Source: Mucilaginibacter galii
GTDB taxonomy: Bacteria; Bacteroidota; Bacteroidia; Sphingobacteriales; Sphingobacteriaceae
Assembly (NCBI RefSeq): GCF_014635825.1
Contig: NZ_BMDO01000011.1
Span: 1-64,000 of the forward strand
DNA length: 64,000 nucleotides
Direction of reading: 5' to 3'
Shown: positions 61,560 through 64,000 of the stretch, in pieces
Layout of the letters: each line of letters starts with the position of its first letter
Position numbering within the stretch: position 1 is the stretch's first letter
Position numbers and translations under genes: made by a program
The notes under the pieces: model-generated
What the model was told of the DNA's origin: nothing
The model's database searches: none
Seen by the model: the letters and a program-made list of their open reading frames with translations, nothing else

Positions 61560-62876
61560 TTACTTCCCGTTCAACCTTTCAATAAGCAGTGACGAAAAGC
61601 TTTTTACACCAACTTTAATACATTCTTCATCAACGTTAAAATTAGGTGCATGATTCATGGCCACTATTCCCTTTTTAGCATTAGAGCCACCCAGAAAAAA
61701 GTACACACCCGGTACCTTTTGCTGGAAATAAGCAAAATCATCATTAAAATAGGGCACCTGTCCATAGTCACGTGCAACGGAATAATCACCATAGTTTTTC
61801 TTCAGTATTGCAATCGCCTTTTCGGTTAGCTTTTCATCATTAACTACTGTCGGGTTTTCCTGTATAAATGAAACGGCAAGCAATTTTTCTGCATACCTTG
61901 ATTCCTTAATTATTTGTTCAATCTCCGGGATTATCTTCCCAAGACGCGATTGATCTGTTTCATATAAATAGGTATCTAAATACCGTTCGTTGTTTTTCGC
62001 ATAAACTTTAAAGTGCTCATCCATAATCAGGTAATCTTTAAAGATTGTATTGGGATTCATCAATCCGGTGGATGAGTCACTTATATGTTGTATCTCCCAC
62101 GGCTTAGCATGATTTTGTACACGTGACAACGAACTGTGTATCTCGTCGCCAAGCGCTTTAGCTTCTTCTTCAGTTACCTCATTTTTTAGCCTAATTCTGA
62201 TTCGCCGTTGGTAAGCAAACATTTCGTTGGGTTTAACCATAATTTGCCCAACCGGCAAGGCAGTTACATGTAAGCTATAAATTTCTGACGGATTGATCCT
62301 GGAGAATAAACCATTGTCGATCATTTTTTTCGCTCCCTTAAAGGTTTCCTCTTCCGGTTGAAATATAAAGTATACCGTTCCCTTTAGCAATTGCCGCCGT
62401 TTAGCAAGCACTTCGGCTATCCCAAGCCCGATAGCTAAATGTACATCATGACCGCATCCATGCTGCACACCTTTTATTTTAGACTTAAAAATTACCGAGT
62501 CTGGAAAGTCACCGGGTAAAGCATCCATGTCAGCTCGCCAAGCAATCTTTCTTCCGCCTTTCTTCCCTCCCTTTAAAATACCGACAATGCTATGTGCATA
62601 GATGCTTGTATCAACCTCAATTCCTAACCTGATTAAATATTGCTTTATGATCTGCTGCGTGCGTTTTTCGTTTCCTGCCAACTCAGGGTTAGCATGAAGA
62701 TCCCGGCGAATACTTACCAGCTTGTCATAAATTCTGTCAGTTTCTGAACTGACCAAATTATGGGCTAAATCTCCTTTGGGTGTTGTTCGGGCTAAGTTCT
62801 TAAAGGCTTGATTATCGCTCTGCGCGAAAACGGAGAAATTAAAAATAAACAGAAGTATTGACAGGGTAATTTTCAT
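61560..62876 (-). CDS. M20 family amidohydrolase (peptidase M20D)
   Basis: The 438-residue exported enzyme begins with signal peptide MKITLSILLFIFNFSVFAQ. The metal site is WRADMDALP, then VQHGCGHDVHLAIGLG, followed by FIFQPEEETFKGAKKM (catalytic Glu) and the dimerisation domain at ~240-340. The C-terminal YFFLGGSNAKKG...NHAPNFNVDEECI contributes the last ligand. It should remove acyl or amino groups from N-acyl amino acids or dipeptides in the periplasm. It is convergent with the AraC gene. Confidence 0.92.
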   Translation of the reverse strand: MKITLSILLFIFNFSVFAQSDNQAFKNLARTTPKGDLAHNLVSSETDRIYDKLVSIRRDLHANPELAGNEKRTQQIIKQYLIRLGIEVDTSIYAHSIVGILKGGKKGGRKIAWRADMDALPGDFPDSVIFKSKIKGVQHGCGHDVHLAIGLGIAEVLAKRRQLLKGTVYFIFQPEEETFKGAKKMIDNGLFSRINPSEIYSLHVTALPVGQIMVKPNEMFAYQRRIRIRLKNEVTEEEAKALGDEIHSSLSRVQNHAKPWEIQHISDSSTGLMNPNTIFKDYLIMDEHFKVYAKNNERYLDTYLYETDQSRLGKIIPEIEQIIKESRYAEKLLAVSFIQENPTVVNDEKLTEKAIAILKKNYGDYSVARDYGQVPYFNDDFAYFQQKVPGVYFFLGGSNAKKGIVAMNHAPNFNVDEECIKVGVKSFSSLLIERLNGK

Positions 62877-63118
62877 AAGTTGACTTTGGCTCTTATGACA
62901 ACATAGAAATTGATAACGTTACACTATTTCACGAATAGTATCCTTTGCCAAATAGCGAAGCCAAACCGGTGCAACATTTTTTGCATTATTTTGATCCATT
63001 CGCGTCAAATTCAAATCGCCTTTTCACCAAAAATAATGCACGGAGTCTACCTCAGTTTCCACAGATATGGCACCCTAAAACCATGAGGAAAAAATGAAGT
63101 TCTCTGAAGTTTTAACAC

Positions 63119-63151
63119 AAAAAAAGCTGCATTTTTAAGATGCAGCTTTTA
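63119..63151 (-). terminator. terminator of accA
   Basis: AAAAGCTGCAT (63122-63132) pairs with ATGCAGCTTTT (63140-63150). On the minus strand a T-run follows. It lies ~22 nt past the accA stop. Confidence 0.85.
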
Positions 63152-63172
63152 TATGTATCATGATTGATAGTT

Positions 63173-64000
63173 CTAATTCTCTTCTCCCGCAGGCGCGGCA
63201 GAAATGGTTGGCTCATCTTCAATAACCACACCCATTGCACAGAACTTATCTATACGCTCGGTAACCAATTGGTCAATGTTGCGGTCTTTCAGGTTTTTTA
63301 TGTCTTTAATGAGCTGCTTTTTTAACGTAAAACCCATAGTAACAGGGTCTTGGTGTGCACCGCCCAGTGGTTCTTTAATAATACCGTCAATCAGCTTGTT
63401 CTTGAACATTTCGCTCGAGGTTAGCTTTAACACTTCGGCGGCACGCTCTTTATAATCCCAGCTGCGCCATAAAATAGATGAGCACGATTCTGGGGAAATT
63501 ACTGAGTACCAGGTATGTTCGAGCATGTAAACCTTATCACCAATGCCAATACCAATGGCACCACCCGAAGCGCCTTCGCCAATAATTACGCAAATAACCG
63601 GCACTTTAAGCACCGACATTTCCATAATATTCTTAGCAATAGCCTCGCCTTGTCCACGTTCTTCAGCTTCTAAGCCCGGGAAAGCGCCGGGAGTATCTAT
63701 CAGGGTAATTACTGGTTTGTTAAACTTTTCGGCCATTTTCATGAGGCGCAGAGCCTTGCGATAGCCCTCGGGGTTGGCCATACCAAAGTTGCGGTATTGC
63801 CTGTCTTTGGTGTTACGCCCTTTTTGATGACCTATGAACATGGCAGTTTGTCCGCCAATAGAACCCCAGCCTCCTATAATAGCTTTATCATCGCCAAAGT
63901 TGCGGTCGCCGTGCAGTTCAATAAAGTCATCACACATCATCTCAATATACTGTAAAGTATACGGGCGATCGGGGTGACGCGATATTTGCACCTTTTGCCA
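63173..64000 (-). CDS. accA: acetyl-CoA carboxylase carboxyltransferase subunit alpha (5' end outside window)
   Basis: This is the alpha subunit of the carboxyltransferase that moves CO2 from biotin to acetyl-CoA, the first step of fatty-acid synthesis. The visible 276 codons begin [20 protein letters not shown], so the frame continues beyond the right edge: ~40 N-terminal residues are missing. The crotonase-fold motifs [21 protein letters not shown] and [19 protein letters not shown] and the C-terminal [18 protein letters not shown] are intact. Internal GTG at 63991 is not the start. The terminator follows at 63119. Confidence 0.96.
   Translation of the reverse strand, partial: WQKVQISRHPDRPYTLQYIEMMCDDFIELHGDRNFGDDKAIIGGWGSIGGQTAMFIGHQKGRNTKDRQYRNFGMANPEGYRKALRLMKMAEKFNKPVITLIDTPGAFPGLEAEERGQGEAIAKNIMEMSVLKVPVICVIIGEGASGGAIGIGIGDKVYMLEHTWYSVISPESCSSILWRSWDYKERAAEVLKLTSSEMFKNKLIDGIIKEPLGGAHQDPVTMGFTLKKQLIKDIKNLKDRNIDQLVTERIDKFCAMGVVIEDEPTISAAPAGEEN

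Overview
The window is chromosomal DNA of a Bacteroidota bacterium, most likely family Sphingobacteriaceae (Mucilaginibacter/Pedobacter type). The grounds are: promoters of the TTTG...TAnnTTTG type instead of TTGACA/TATAAT; few Shine-Dalgarno sites; a type IX secretion sorting domain; the Bacteroidota-specific small protein family DUF4295 after rpmB-rpmG; an OMP_b-brl_3-type TonB-dependent receptor; and bacillithiol genes. Genus is an inference, since no 16S sequence lies inside the window.

Layout. 1-700: leader and three candidate tandem promoters of an rRNA operon whose 16S gene starts just off the left edge (minus strand). 719-7730: RNA methyltransferase, CoA-binding and DinB proteins, two ECF sigma factors, a large FAD oxidoreductase and a frameshifted lipoprotein. 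7789-13720: a repeat-rich accessory zone with small proteins, a REP-associated transposase (RAYT) and its palindromes, a methyltransferase/VanZ-like/DgkA operon, and an AT-rich two-gene ClpP-fold protease cassette bracketed by direct copies of an ~84 bp dispersed repeat. 13721-24500: core genes (acs, rpmB, rpmG, DUF4295, ftsY, rimO, bshC, bacilliredoxin, M23 peptidase, ahcY, YbjQ). 24700-37000: lipoprotein, esterase, SGNH hydrolase, Hsp20, a BlaI/M56 pair whose peptidase carries an LptA-like tail, DUF5683, a large T9SS-exported protein and a UvrD-type helicase-nuclease. 37204-39221: a tight AT-rich three-gene cluster (HNH nuclease, unknown protein, DUF4407-like membrane/coiled-coil protein), the best candidate here for an undescribed, possibly defensive, system. 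39380-51635: DUF1304, WG-repeat protein, sialate O-acetylesterase, sensor kinase, c-di-AMP cyclase, M1 peptidase, ArsC-like protein and TonB receptor. 51810-54927: pth, an inserted four-helix-bundle gene, rplY, prs and tRNA-Gln(TTG). 55206-end: DUF2723 membrane protein, an ATP-grasp protein flanked by a duplicated tail of its neighbour, an AKR/AraC pair, an M20 hydrolase and the 3' part of accA.

How genes work together. rpmB-rpmG-DUF4295-ftsY-rimO is a translation/secretion block. bshC and the adjacent convergent bacilliredoxin make and use bacillithiol. BlaI and M56 form a repressor/sensor-protease switch. Intergenic spaces carry an unusual density of inverted repeats from several families, some touching stop codons, promoters or terminators. 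Several genes have a TAnnTTTG box only 3-7 nt before their ATG, suggesting leaderless or nearly leaderless mRNAs.
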